From the NCBI RefSeq assembly GCF_050596425.1, contig NZ_CP192292.1, forward strand, positions 3,100,001-3,164,000: 64,000 nt of DNA. The letters are read 5' to 3'. The notes beneath the pieces were generated by a model. That model did not search any database, was not told the DNA's origin, and was given only the letters and a program-made list of their open reading frames with translations. Below are positions 16,732 through 25,548 of the stretch, piece after piece. The number at the start of each line of letters is the position of its first letter. Within the stretch, counting starts at the first letter, position 1. The translations under genes were made by a program, and so were the position numbers. The DNA is from G963665925 sp050596425 (GTDB taxonomy: Bacteria; Bacillota; Clostridia; Peptostreptococcales; Acidaminobacteraceae).

Positions 16732-18066
16732 TTAGTAGTTGCCTTGAGCCACCATTGCTTCAGCTACCTTTAGGAAGCCTGCAATGTTTGCACCAGCAAC
16801 TAGGTTGTAACCTAGACCATACTTTTCAGAAGCAGCTGCAGCATTTGTATGAATATCAATCATGATTTGCTTTAGCTTAGCATCAACTTCTTCGAAAGTC
16901 CACGAGTAACGCATTGAGTTCTGTGACATTTCTAGAGCTGAAGTTGCAACACCACCAGCATTTGCAGCTTTAGCAGGTGCAAGTAGAACTTTTTCTTCAA
17001 GAAGGTACTTGATTGCTTCGTTTGTTGTAGGCATGTTTGCGCCTTCACCAACCACTTTACAACCATTCGCTACAAGAAGCTTAGCGTCTTCTAGGTGAAT
17101 ATCATTTTGAGTTGCACAAGGTAGAGCGATGTCACACTTGATGCCCCAAACGCCACGACCTTCATGGTATTCAGCAGATGCATGCTCAGCAACATATTCT
17201 TTGATTCTCTTACGCTCAACTTCTTTAAGTCTCTTAACAGTGTCTAGCTTGATGCCATCAGCGTCATAGATATAACCTGAAGAATCAGACATTGCTACAA
17301 CTTTTGCACCCAGCTCAGTGGCTTTCTTGCAAGCGTAGATAGCAACATTACCAGAACCAGAGATAACAACTGTCTTACCAGCCATCTCCATCTTGTTGTG
17401 CTTTAGCATTTCGTCTACGAAGTAAACCAGACCAAAACCAGTTGCTTCCGTACGAACTAAAGAACCACCATACTTAAGACCTTTACCAGTAAGAACGCCG
17501 TTTTCAAATGCGCCACGGATTCTTCTGTACTGGCCATACATGTAGCCAATTTCACGACCACCAACACCGATGTCACCAGCAGGTACATCAACATCTGGGC
17601 CAATATGTCTTTGAAGCTCAGTCATGAAAGACTGGCAGAAACGCATAACTTCCGCATCTGACTTGCCCTTTGGATTGAAGTCAGAACCACCTTTACCGCC
17701 ACCGATTGGTAGACCAGTTAGTGAGTTCTTGAAGATTTGCTCGAAACCTAGGAACTTAACAATGCCAAGGTATACAGATGGGTGGAAACGAAGACCGCCC
17801 TTGTAAGGACCAATTGCTCCGTTGAACTGAACGCGGAAACCACGGTTCACTTGTAGTTTGCCAGCATCGTCTACCCAAGGTACACGGAAAATAATTTGAC
17901 GCTCAGGCTCTGTCATTCTTTCAAGAATGTTTGCTTCAACAAATTCAGGGTGTTGAGCTAGTACAGGCTCTAGAGATTCAAATACTTCTTCAACTGCTTG
18001 TAGAAATTCAGGTTCACTTGAATTTCTAGCTTGAACGCGTTCAAATACTTCATTTACGTAAGACAT
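16732..18066 (-). CDS. gdhA: NADP-specific glutamate dehydrogenase
   Basis: Hexameric 444-residue enzyme that converts 2-oxoglutarate and ammonia to glutamate, or the reverse in amino-acid catabolism. The catalytic Lys lies in PIGGGKGGSDFNP (about 120-132). The substrate loop NGAIGPYKGGLRFHPSV and the Rossmann SGSGNVAIYACKKATELGAKV are intact. Length and sequence fit the short bacterial (GdhA) subfamily. GGGAG sits upstream of ATG. It is transcribed alone; the 296 bases upstream hold its promoter region, and downstream lie the tandem hairpin repeats. Confidence 0.97.
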   Translation of the reverse strand: MSYVNEVFERVQARNSSEPEFLQAVEEVFESLEPVLAQHPEFVEANILERMTEPERQIIFRVPWVDDAGKLQVNRGFRVQFNGAIGPYKGGLRFHPSVYLGIVKFLGFEQIFKNSLTGLPIGGGKGGSDFNPKGKSDAEVMRFCQSFMTELQRHIGPDVDVPAGDIGVGGREIGYMYGQYRRIRGAFENGVLTGKGLKYGGSLVRTEATGFGLVYFVDEMLKHNKMEMAGKTVVISGSGNVAIYACKKATELGAKVVAMSDSSGYIYDADGIKLDTVKRLKEVERKRIKEYVAEHASAEYHEGRGVWGIKCDIALPCATQNDIHLEDAKLLVANGCKVVGEGANMPTTNEAIKYLLEEKVLLAPAKAANAGGVATSALEMSQNSMRYSWTFEEVDAKLKQIMIDIHTNAAAASEKYGLGYNLVAGANIAGFLKVAEAMVAQGNY

Positions 18067-18362
18067 TCACACGACTCCCTTTCTTATTAGGAAATTTACT
18101 TGTGGCAAGTCCATAAAAATAATATGTATGATTTTCAATATGAACTTGTCATTTTGATAAGAGTTACACAACAATATTTTAGCAAAAAGAATCGAGAAGT
18201 AAAACGTTTTCATCAAATTTTCTTAAAGTTTTTCTTTAAAAACGAATTTTCGGACTCTTCATACAATTCATACTATTGCGTCACTATCACGTTCCTGTTT
18301 TCACACAATCAAACAGGAGACCTTAGCAAATACTAAAGCCTCCATGATTATACCAGAAAATG
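18067..18362. other. Intergenic region between gdhA and the activase gene
   Basis: AT-rich sequence without a convincing gene. A stem TCCTGTTT / AAACAGGA lies at about 18292-18319 with no T run on the minus strand. The remainder presumably holds the gdhA promoter. Confidence 0.4.
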
Positions 18363-21300
18363 CTATAAAGAATCAAATGCTGTTGAGAGCATCAATTTCA
18401 GTCTATTGATCTGATTCACCTCGCTGGCCCCTGGATCAAAATCAATTGGTGCAATATTGGCTTTGGGAAAAATCCTCTTAAGCGCCTTGATCATGCCCTT
18501 GCCAGTGATATGATTCGGCAGACAGGCAAATGGTTGAAGACAAGCAATATTATTCACATCAGACTCTAAAAGTTCCATCATTTCTGCTGTTAAAAACCAG
18601 CCCTCCCCTGTTTGATTACAAACAGAGAGCACCTCTGAAGCCTTGTCAGCCAGATGTTTAATGGCCTCAGGAGGCGTAAACCTCGAACTGTTTTTTAGTC
18701 GTAATTTCATTTCTTTTCTGTAGTGCTCAATATATCGTATGAGCAGGTTGCCCCCCACCATAGATTTATAAGTACCAGATAGTTCTTCATATTTGACCAC
18801 TGAGTTATAACCACAATAGAGCATAAAATCTGCAAAGTCTGGAACCACAGCTTCACAGCCTTCAGACTCCAAATATTCAACCAAGTCGTTGTTGGCACCA
18901 GGATGGAACTTCACTAGAATTTCTCCAACAATTCCAACTTTAGGCTTGTCCACATCTTTCAGTGGCAAATTGTCAAAATCAGTGACAATTTGTCCAATAA
19001 GACTTTTGTATTCTTTGCGACTGGCGTCTTTTAAGGCTGATTTGCATCGATCCATCCATTTCTTATGAAGCGCATTTGCTGACCCAGCATCCGCTTCATA
19101 TGGCCGAACCTTGTAAAGAAGCCTCATGAGTAAATCACCATAAATCATGGCCATGCTCAGTCTTTTTAGAGACTTAATATCCAAATTGAAACCTGGGTTT
19201 TTCTCAAGACCACCAGCATTAAGTGAGATAACCGGCACATGGTCGATTCCAGCGTCTTTAAGAGCTTTTCTGATAAAAGCAATATAATTGGTTGCCCGGC
19301 ACCCTCCGCCTGTCTGAGACATAATTACAGCCGTTTTATGCGTGTCGTACTCTCCCGACAACAGGGCCTGCATGACTTGGCCCACAACAAGTATCGATGG
19401 GTAGCATGCATCGTTGTTCACATACTTAAGTCCCAGATCAATGGCTTGACGGTTCACATCTGGAAGCACCTTGAAGTTATAGCCTTGTAACTTAAAGGCC
19501 TCCTCGAACAATTCAAAGTGAATCGGTGACATTTGCGGTGACAATATAGTATAGTCGTTTTTCATGCTCTTTTCAAAAACCAGCCTGTCTTGCATTTTGT
19601 CAGGCAGAGGTAATAATTGAGTGTCTTCACGTTCATTCATTACCGCTATAAGTGATCTCAGTCTTATACGGACAGCTCCCAAGTTATTTATTTCATCTAT
19701 CTTCAGTAACGTATAGAGTTTTCCAGTGCTTGCAAGAATCTCTTGCACTTGGTCTGTGGTTACAGCATCCAGTCCGCATCCAAAAGAGTTTAGCTGGACG
19801 AGTTCCAGGTCTTTTTTCGTCGCCACATAAGCCGCTGCATTATACAACCTTGTATGGAACATCCACTGGTCAACAACCCTCAAAGGTCTTGGTACCTCTT
19901 TTAGATGTGCTACCGAATCCTCACTGAGCACCGCTATGTTATAGTTGCTGATTAGCTGGGGGATACCATGGTTTATTTCAGGGTCCACATGATAAGGCCG
20001 ACCTGATAAAACAATGCCCTTGGCACCATTTTTCTCAATCCAATGCATTATCTCCTCACCCTTCTTGCGCACATCCGCCTTGTATAACGCAAGAGCCTTG
20101 TAGGCTGAATCAACCGCTTTTTTGTGGTCTTTTCTTTCAAGCCCTTCTTGTTTGAATAAGTCATATAGTTTGGATTCCATTCTCTTAGGCATATCCAGCG
20201 GTAAGAATGGTTTCATAAAATTCACAGGACTCTTTTCCACAGATTCCATATTGGCATGGATGGTTTCTGGATAACTGGTCACAATAGGACATGCAAAATT
20301 ATTGTTGGATGCCTTTGATTCCTTAATGTCATAAGGAATGCAGGGATAAAATATAAAATCTGGTTTTTTATGAAGTAAATTTTCTATATGACCATGCGCC
20401 AGTTTTGCAGGATAACATGCCGATTCTGATGGTATACTGTCCATACCTTTCGTGTATATCTCTTTAGACGATTCATCAGATAGAACAACCTTGTAGCCTA
20501 AATTTGTAAAGTATGTGTGCCAAAATGGATAATGCTCATACATGTTCAGCACTCGTGGAATCCCTACAGTTCCTCTATAGGCCTCTTGTTCATTTAATGA
20601 AGTGTAGTCAAACACACGTTTATACTTGAAGTCATAAATATTTGGTGTGTTTGAAACCTTGATCTTTTCTCCAGATCCCCTCTCACACCTATTGCCTGAT
20701 ATAAATCTATTTCCATTTGAAAACTTATTAATGGTTAATAAGCATCTGTTCTCACAAAGACCACAACGCTGACTGGATATATCCACTTTAAAACCATCCA
20801 GCATATCGCTTGTCAAAATGGTTGAAACTTCATCTTCCATATGGTTGTCTTTAGCGATTAGAGCAGCGCCAAAAGCACCCATAGCACCTGCTATATCTGG
20901 TCTGACAACATCTCTACCCGTTATTTTTTCAAAACTGCGAAGAACCGCATCATTATAAAACGTACCACCTTGTACGACTATTTTTGATCCCAGTTCTTCT
21001 ATTTTTCTAAGGCGTATAACCTTATAAAGGGCGTTCTTAATAACTGAGTAGGAAATTCCAGCTGAAATATCACCCACACCAGCACCATCTTTTTGTGCCT
21101 GCTTGACTTTTGAGTTCATGAAAACAGTACACCTTGTACCTAAGTCCACTGGTTCAGAGGCAAATAGTGCCGTTTGGGCAAAAGAAGCCACATCATACTC
21201 CATAGATTTTGCAAAAGTCTCAATAAAGGACCCACAACCTGATGAACAGGCCTCATTGAGCATAATACTCTCTATATAGCCTTTTCTAATTTTCAGGCTT

Positions 21301-22580
21301 TTCATGTCCTGTCCGCCAATATCAAGAACAAAATCTACTCCGGGCTGAAAAAACTCCGCAGCCTTATAATGGGCCACTGTCTCAATTTCACCATAATCAA
21401 TTCTCAGTGCCGACTTCAAAAGATGTTCCCCATAACCAGTCACTGCCGCCTTGGAGATTCTAAGCCCCTTTGGCATTTCTTTATACAGTTTTTTTAAGGC
21501 CTTAATAACCGACTGAAGCGGACTGCCTTCATTGGACCCATAATGTGAAAACAATAGTCTTCCCTGTTCATCAATCAAAGCCATTTTCGTCGTGGTAGAC
21601 CCTGCATCAATGCCAAGATAACAATTGCCTTGGTGGGCTTTTAGATCCGCCTTTGCCACTTCATGTGCCTTATGCCGCTCAATAAAATCCGCATAGGCTT
21701 CTTCACTTTCAAACAAAGGGTCTAAATGTTCCACTTTTGTGGCTCTTTTTTGACTTATATTATTCAACTTGGACTTTAGACCTGTCCACCTCATAGGCTT
21801 ACTGTTTAAACTTTCAAGAGTTGCCCCAATGGCCACAGCATACTGGGCATTGTCAGGAAATACAAAATCTTTTTTATCCAGCCCAAGCGTATCAATGAAG
21901 CGTTCTCTAAGCTCAGATAAAAAATACAAGGGACCACCTAAAAAAGCCACTTTGCCACGTATGGGTTTACCACATGCCAGTCCACTAATGGTCTGATTTA
22001 CAACAGCTTGAAAAACAGACGCAGCAATATCTTCTTTTGGGGTGCCCTCGTTTAATAAGGGTTGGATATCTGATTTTGCAAAAACCCCACATCTTGATGC
22101 GATGGGATAAATGACGTTGTGAGCCTTGGCTAGCTCATTAAGACCCGCTGCATCTGTGCTTAACAAACTTGCCATCTGGTCTATAAACGCTCCAGTCCCC
22201 CCTGCACACACGCCATTCATTCTTTGCTCAAGTGCATGTCCAAAGTATGTTATTTTTGCATCCTCACCACCAAGTTCGATGGCAACATCAACATCACTAT
22301 GATGTTTACGAATCATTGATGAGCTCGCAACGACTTCTTGAACAAAGTGCAAATCAAGCACTTCTGCAAGCATCAATCCACCTGATCCTGTTACTCCGAG
22401 TGTAAAATTAGTGTTCATTAAATGCTTTTCTAAAGACTTAAATAGTTCCAAGGCTGCGCTTTTCACATCTGAAAAATGACGCTTGTATGTCGAAAATAGT
22501 ATTGTCCCTTTTTCATCCATTACAACGGCTTTTACCGTCGTTGATCCAACATCAATTCCGGCGTGTCTCAAATATTCCAT
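18363..22580 (-). CDS. Double-domain 2-hydroxyacyl-CoA dehydratase activase-related protein (ASKHA + DUF2229)
   Basis: A 1405-residue cytoplasmic protein with two ASKHA ATPase domains in tandem. The first is about residues 5-260 (GIDVGSTTVKAVVMD; Cys125 in NGVCAGGTGAF). The second is about 318-575 (LGIDAGSTTTKMALID; NEACSSGCGSF). A Cys-rich joint (RCGLCENRC) and a DUF2229 region follow, then a long C-terminal domain resembling dehydratase subunits. In the family, such activases hold a 4Fe-4S cluster between subunits and use ATP to inject an electron into radical dehydratases or benzoyl-CoA reductases. These large fused forms lack a proven substrate. GAGGTG precedes ATG. It is a lone gene with no dehydratase subunits beside it. 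Confidence 0.9.
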   Translation of the reverse strand: MEYLRHAGIDVGSTTVKAVVMDEKGTILFSTYKRHFSDVKSAALELFKSLEKHLMNTNFTLGVTGSGGLMLAEVLDLHFVQEVVASSSMIRKHHSDVDVAIELGGEDAKITYFGHALEQRMNGVCAGGTGAFIDQMASLLSTDAAGLNELAKAHNVIYPIASRCGVFAKSDIQPLLNEGTPKEDIAASVFQAVVNQTISGLACGKPIRGKVAFLGGPLYFLSELRERFIDTLGLDKKDFVFPDNAQYAVAIGATLESLNSKPMRWTGLKSKLNNISQKRATKVEHLDPLFESEEAYADFIERHKAHEVAKADLKAHQGNCYLGIDAGSTTTKMALIDEQGRLLFSHYGSNEGSPLQSVIKALKKLYKEMPKGLRISKAAVTGYGEHLLKSALRIDYGEIETVAHYKAAEFFQPGVDFVLDIGGQDMKSLKIRKGYIESIMLNEACSSGCGSFIETFAKSMEYDVASFAQTALFASEPVDLGTRCTVFMNSKVKQAQKDGAGVGDISAGISYSVIKNALYKVIRLRKIEELGSKIVVQGGTFYNDAVLRSFEKITGRDVVRPDIAGAMGAFGAALIAKDNHMEDEVSTILTSDMLDGFKVDISSQRCGLCENRCLLTINKFSNGNRFISGNRCERGSGEKIKVSNTPNIYDFKYKRVFDYTSLNEQEAYRGTVGIPRVLNMYEHYPFWHTYFTNLGYKVVLSDESSKEIYTKGMDSIPSESACYPAKLAHGHIENLLHKKPDFIFYPCIPYDIKESKASNNNFACPIVTSYPETIHANMESVEKSPVNFMKPFLPLDMPKRMESKLYDLFKQEGLERKDHKKAVDSAYKALALYKADVRKKGEEIMHWIEKNGAKGIVLSGRPYHVDPEINHGIPQLISNYNIAVLSEDSVAHLKEVPRPLRVVDQWMFHTRLYNAAAYVATKKDLELVQLNSFGCGLDAVTTDQVQEILASTGKLYTLLKIDEINNLGAVRIRLRSLIAVMNEREDTQLLPLPDKMQDRLVFEKSMKNDYTILSPQMSPIHFELFEEAFKLQGYNFKVLPDVNRQAIDLGLKYVNNDACYPSILVVGQVMQALLSGEYDTHKTAVIMSQTGGGCRATNYIAFIRKALKDAGIDHVPVISLNAGGLEKNPGFNLDIKSLKRLSMAMIYGDLLMRLLYKVRPYEADAGSANALHKKWMDRCKSALKDASRKEYKSLIGQIVTDFDNLPLKDVDKPKVGIVGEILVKFHPGANNDLVEYLESEGCEAVVPDFADFMLYCGYNSVVKYEELSGTYKSMVGGNLLIRYIEHYRKEMKLRLKNSSRFTPPEAIKHLADKASEVLSVCNQTGEGWFLTAEMMELLESDVNNIACLQPFACLPNHITGKGMIKALKRIFPKANIAPIDFDPGASEVNQINRLKLMLSTAFDSL

Positions 22581-22920
22581 TTACAATACACCTCTTTGTA
22601 TCGCTTCATAGTCAGTAATTACTTCTAAATGAACGACCTGTAAAACATGACTTTAACGTCATCCCTAAAATCTGGATTGATCTCTATAAACCAAAGCCCT
22701 CAAATGAGTATATGGGCGGTCAAAATCCGTCAACCATAAACGCCTATGAGAAAAATCATAGTCTGCACTTAATCCACCCTTAAATTATTATTACGCCTTA
22801 TAAAAGCACTCATTATATATACCAAATTCGCCATTATTTATGCATGTTTTTTAAAGAAATTACCAATTTGAAATATGCAAGGGGACACAGTTAGTACTCA
22901 CTACCATACGAGGTGTTGTA
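22581..22920. other. Non-coding region between activase and TetR genes
   Basis: Presumably holds the activase promoter and 5' leader. One short palindrome (ATGACTTTAACGTCAT, about 22649-22664) is visible. No gene is seen. Confidence 0.4.
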
Positions 22921-22950
22921 AAACGCCGTTTTCACGGCGCTTTTTTTCGA
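22921..22950 (-). terminator. Terminator after the TetR gene
   Basis: Stem AAACGCCG / CGGCGCTTT with an A/T loop. T residues flank it on both strands, so it could stop transcription in either direction. Confidence 0.6.
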
Positions 22951-22986
22951 TCTTTAAATTAGACACACTTATGTATCCCTGTATTT

Positions 22987-23568
22987 TCAGCTTATAGAAA
23001 TGCTTTTGGCAAACATCTTTATACTATACTCAATACCTTCTTGTGCATTAATATCTGTTATTGTTCCATGGCATACAGTTTCTCTAAAAAAATGCCCCAA
23101 TATGCTACTAATAAAGGCTACAGCGATCAGTTCAGGATTCTCATCTTTAATTTCACCTTTTTTCCTTAACTGATCAAGGTACTTTATCATTTGATTCTTA
23201 AACAGGCGCGGTGCCTTTGTCAGAGGGGGTCTCTCCTGTGAATCTTGTGACTGAGACCTAATTTCCATCATAATGAGTGATTTATTCATATTCAAAACAT
23301 CAAGATAAACATGCCCTATTCTAAGCAAGTCTTTTTCTAAATCCCCCTTTAATCCTGTTTGAAACAAAGATTCAAAATTGGGTTGATACAGGTATGTATC
23401 ATAGGCATCTTGAAACAAGTTGGTCTTTGAACCAAAGTGTCTAAACAATGTCATTTCGCTTACACCAGCCACCTCAGCTATTTTCTTTGTCGTTACACCG
23501 TCATAACCCTCTTGAGAAAAAAGATCAATGGCCGCTTCACAAAGCTTTTGCCTGGTCGGTTTTGACAT
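22987..23568 (-). CDS. TetR/AcrR family transcriptional regulator
   Basis: A 193-residue repressor. The N-terminal HTH (about 5-50) reads KLCEAAIDLFSQEGYDGVTTKKIAEVAGVSEMTLFRHFGSK, the textbook TetR pattern. The C-terminal ligand domain is not diagnostic. ATG at 23568 follows AAAGGAGGG at ideal spacing, so upstream in-frame starts are rejected. Two palindromes lie in the 120 bases upstream and are likely operators, implying autoregulation. The lysophospholipase-like gene is directly upstream on the same strand and may belong to its regulon. Confidence 0.9.
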   Translation of the reverse strand: MSKPTRQKLCEAAIDLFSQEGYDGVTTKKIAEVAGVSEMTLFRHFGSKTNLFQDAYDTYLYQPNFESLFQTGLKGDLEKDLLRIGHVYLDVLNMNKSLIMMEIRSQSQDSQERPPLTKAPRLFKNQMIKYLDQLRKKGEIKDENPELIAVAFISSILGHFFRETVCHGTITDINAQEGIEYSIKMFAKSISIS

Positions 23569-23580
23569 AATCCCTCCTTT

Positions 23581-23597
23581 TGTCAGCAGTGCTGACA
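23581..23597. promoter_or_regulatory. Palindrome 1 upstream of tetR (candidate operator)
   Basis: Perfect 17-base palindrome, TGTCAGCA-G-TGCTGACA, ending 13 bases before the TetR start codon and next to its ribosome site. Confidence 0.5.
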
Positions 23598-23623
23598 TCA
23601 TGTCACATGAATCCACACTTGTT

Positions 23624-23639
23624 TGTGAGCGCACTCACA
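23624..23639. promoter_or_regulatory. Palindrome 2 upstream of tetR (candidate operator)
   Basis: TGTGAG-CGCA-CTCACA, a 16-base palindrome broken only at the central base pairs. It lies about 55 bases upstream of the TetR start. Confidence 0.5.
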
Positions 23640-23684
23640 TCTCTATATCTAATATAAATTTATAGTCTGTTTTTACATTTCTTC

Positions 23685-24602
23685 TTAAACGCGTTCTAAT
23701 ATCCAGTTTCTTATATCCTCAAATACAATCATTCTGTTCATTTCATTGAGAATTTCATGGCGTCCCTGCGGATACAATTTCATGTCCACATTTTTCAGGC
23801 CATTTTGCTTGTAAACATCATACAGCTTTTTAACACCTTTCCCCTTGTTTCCAACGGGATCTTTGTCCCCTGAAGCAATAAGTATTGGCATTTCTGCTGG
23901 AATATTCTCAAGCCCACTTGTTTTCATCACCCGGCTAACGCCAGTAATCAAGTCACGGTAAAAACTTGACGTACATAAGAATCCACAGTATGGATCATCT
24001 ATGTAATTTCTAACCATTTCATGGTCTCTTGTAAGCCAGTCAAAGGATGTTCTACTGTCCTTGACACTATTGTTGTAACCGCTAAAAAGAACCATATCCA
24101 TAAATTTGGATCTGCTTTTCTCATCTGTGACAGCATTCACCACCGACGCCAAAACTTGTGCTGTTTTGACTGTTACAGTATTCTGCCAGCCACTGCCTAT
24201 GATAATAGCGCCATCATAATCCATGGCATTCTTTCTCAAGACATTTCGAACCGCAAACGACCCCATACTATGGCCGAGAATAAATAATGGAACAGCTGGC
24301 ATTTCACCTTTTATCATTTTTGTAATGTCAGTAATGTCATCCACTAGCAAATCCCAGCCGCCTGATGATGCTAAGTAGCCCAGATCGTCCTTGGTTTTTG
24401 CAGTTTTTCCATGCCCTCGATGACTATGTCCATAGACTTCTATTCCCGCATCGGTTAAGTAGTTTGCAAAGCTGTCATATCTGTCTATATGCTCTGCCAT
24501 TCCATGTGCTATTTGAACCACAGCTTTAACCTTTTTATCACTCGTCCAGTGCTTCCCTTGAAGCAAGAGACCATCTGCTGATGATAATTGAAACTCCTTC
24601 AT
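23685..24602 (-). CDS. Alpha/beta hydrolase, lysophospholipase / serine aminopeptidase S33 type
   Basis: A 305-residue cytosolic hydrolase of the monoacylglycerol lipase/lysophospholipase L2 type. It shows the oxyanion region QIAHGMAEHIDRY, YGHSHRGHGKT, the nucleophile elbow GHSMGS, the late Asp in SGDKDPVGNKGKG, and the catalytic His in YPQGRHEILNE. All triad residues are present. ATG at 24602 with GGGGG upstream is chosen over an upstream ATG that would add 26 non-conserved residues. It is divergent from plsY across about 110 bases, which suggests a lipid-related neighbourhood, and is followed by TetR. Confidence 0.9.
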   Translation of the reverse strand: MKEFQLSSADGLLLQGKHWTSDKKVKAVVQIAHGMAEHIDRYDSFANYLTDAGIEVYGHSHRGHGKTAKTKDDLGYLASSGGWDLLVDDITDITKMIKGEMPAVPLFILGHSMGSFAVRNVLRKNAMDYDGAIIIGSGWQNTVTVKTAQVLASVVNAVTDEKSRSKFMDMVLFSGYNNSVKDSRTSFDWLTRDHEMVRNYIDDPYCGFLCTSSFYRDLITGVSRVMKTSGLENIPAEMPILIASGDKDPVGNKGKGVKKLYDVYKQNGLKNVDMKLYPQGRHEILNEMNRMIVFEDIRNWILERV

Positions 24603-24715
24603 TGCGAGACCCCCATTTATTAACTTAACTATTCTAATTGTATCATTTTCCAATTTATTAGTATAGTTATTGAACCACAACTTGTGTTAAAATAGGTTTG
24701 TATGGGAGGTATGAC

Positions 24716-25339
24716 ATGTTAGATACAAAGATATTCCTACTGATCGGTATCGGTTACTTGCTGGGAAGTATCCCTTTTTCATTTCTTGTAAGCAAATGGA
24801 TGGGCAACATCGATATTAGAGAGTATGGAAGCGGCAACACTGGAGCGACGAATGTTATTCGTACGCTTGGAAAGAAAGCCGGTGCTGTAGCATTCTTGGG
24901 AGACTTCTCAAAAGGCTTGGCGTCTGCACTTATTGGTCACCACTTTATGGGACAAGACGGCGCTGTAATTTGTGGTGCATTTGCTGTTATCGGCCATTGT
25001 TATCCTGTTACACTGGGATTCAAAGGCGGTAAGGGTGTCGCAGCCACAGCGGGTATGATTGTAGGAACAAACCCTGTTCTTGCTCTTATTTTAATCGTTT
25101 TTCAGTTTGCAGTTATTAAATTATCAGGCTTTATGTCTATGGGGTCAATTCTATCTGCAGCTGCATTCCCTGTCTTTAGTTATTTTATGGGAATGTCTTT
25201 ACAGTTTGTTGGCTGGGCAGCCTTTCTTGGGGCATTTGTCATTTACAGACATAGAAGCAACCTTGTTCGACTTTTAAAGGGCGAAGAAAGCAAATTCACC
25301 TTTAGCAGTCAGCCCAGTGTAAAAAAGCCCAACAAATAG
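24716..25339 (+). CDS. plsY: Glycerol-3-phosphate acyltransferase PlsY
   Basis: Integral membrane enzyme that acylates glycerol-3-phosphate from acyl-phosphate, the first step of phospholipid synthesis. The three hallmark motifs are visible: GSGNTGATNVIRTLG, FKGGKGVAATAGM, and the last-loop YRHRSNLVRLLKGEE. Five or so membrane helices span about 207 residues, with a short polar tail. ATG at 24716 is preferred since GGGAGG lies six bases upstream. It is transcribed alone, closed by a strong shared terminator. Confidence 0.96.
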   Translation: MLDTKIFLLIGIGYLLGSIPFSFLVSKWMGNIDIREYGSGNTGATNVIRTLGKKAGAVAFLGDFSKGLASALIGHHFMGQDGAVICGAFAVIGHCYPVTLGFKGGKGVAATAGMIVGTNPVLALILIVFQFAVIKLSGFMSMGSILSAAAFPVFSYFMGMSLQFVGWAAFLGAFVIYRHRSNLVRLLKGEESKFTFSSQPSVKKPNK

Positions 25340-25499
25340 AAAGACACAGGAACTAAAAGTAGAATTATATGCATTTCAAATGTATTCAAGTATAAGTAAT
25401 CACTTGTAAAATACAAATTGAAGTTTGTCTTCAACCCCAATTTTACAAGACTCTTAAGTGAAACACTAAGTGAATTTTATTAATTAAAACTAAGAAATT

Positions 25500-25548
25500 A
25501 AACGATAAAAACCGTCTGGTGTCTATAACCAGACGGTTTTTATCGTTT
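25500..25548. terminator. Bidirectional terminator between plsY and the EAL gene
   Basis: Twenty-one-base perfect arms (AAACGATAAAAACCGTCTGG and complement) around a seven-base loop. T residues lie inside the arms on both strands, and the genes converge on it. Confidence 0.92.

Noticed and set aside
18292..18319. TCCTGTTT/AAACAGGA stem as terminator of the activase gene
   Set aside because: No T run follows on the minus strand, so termination is not supported.
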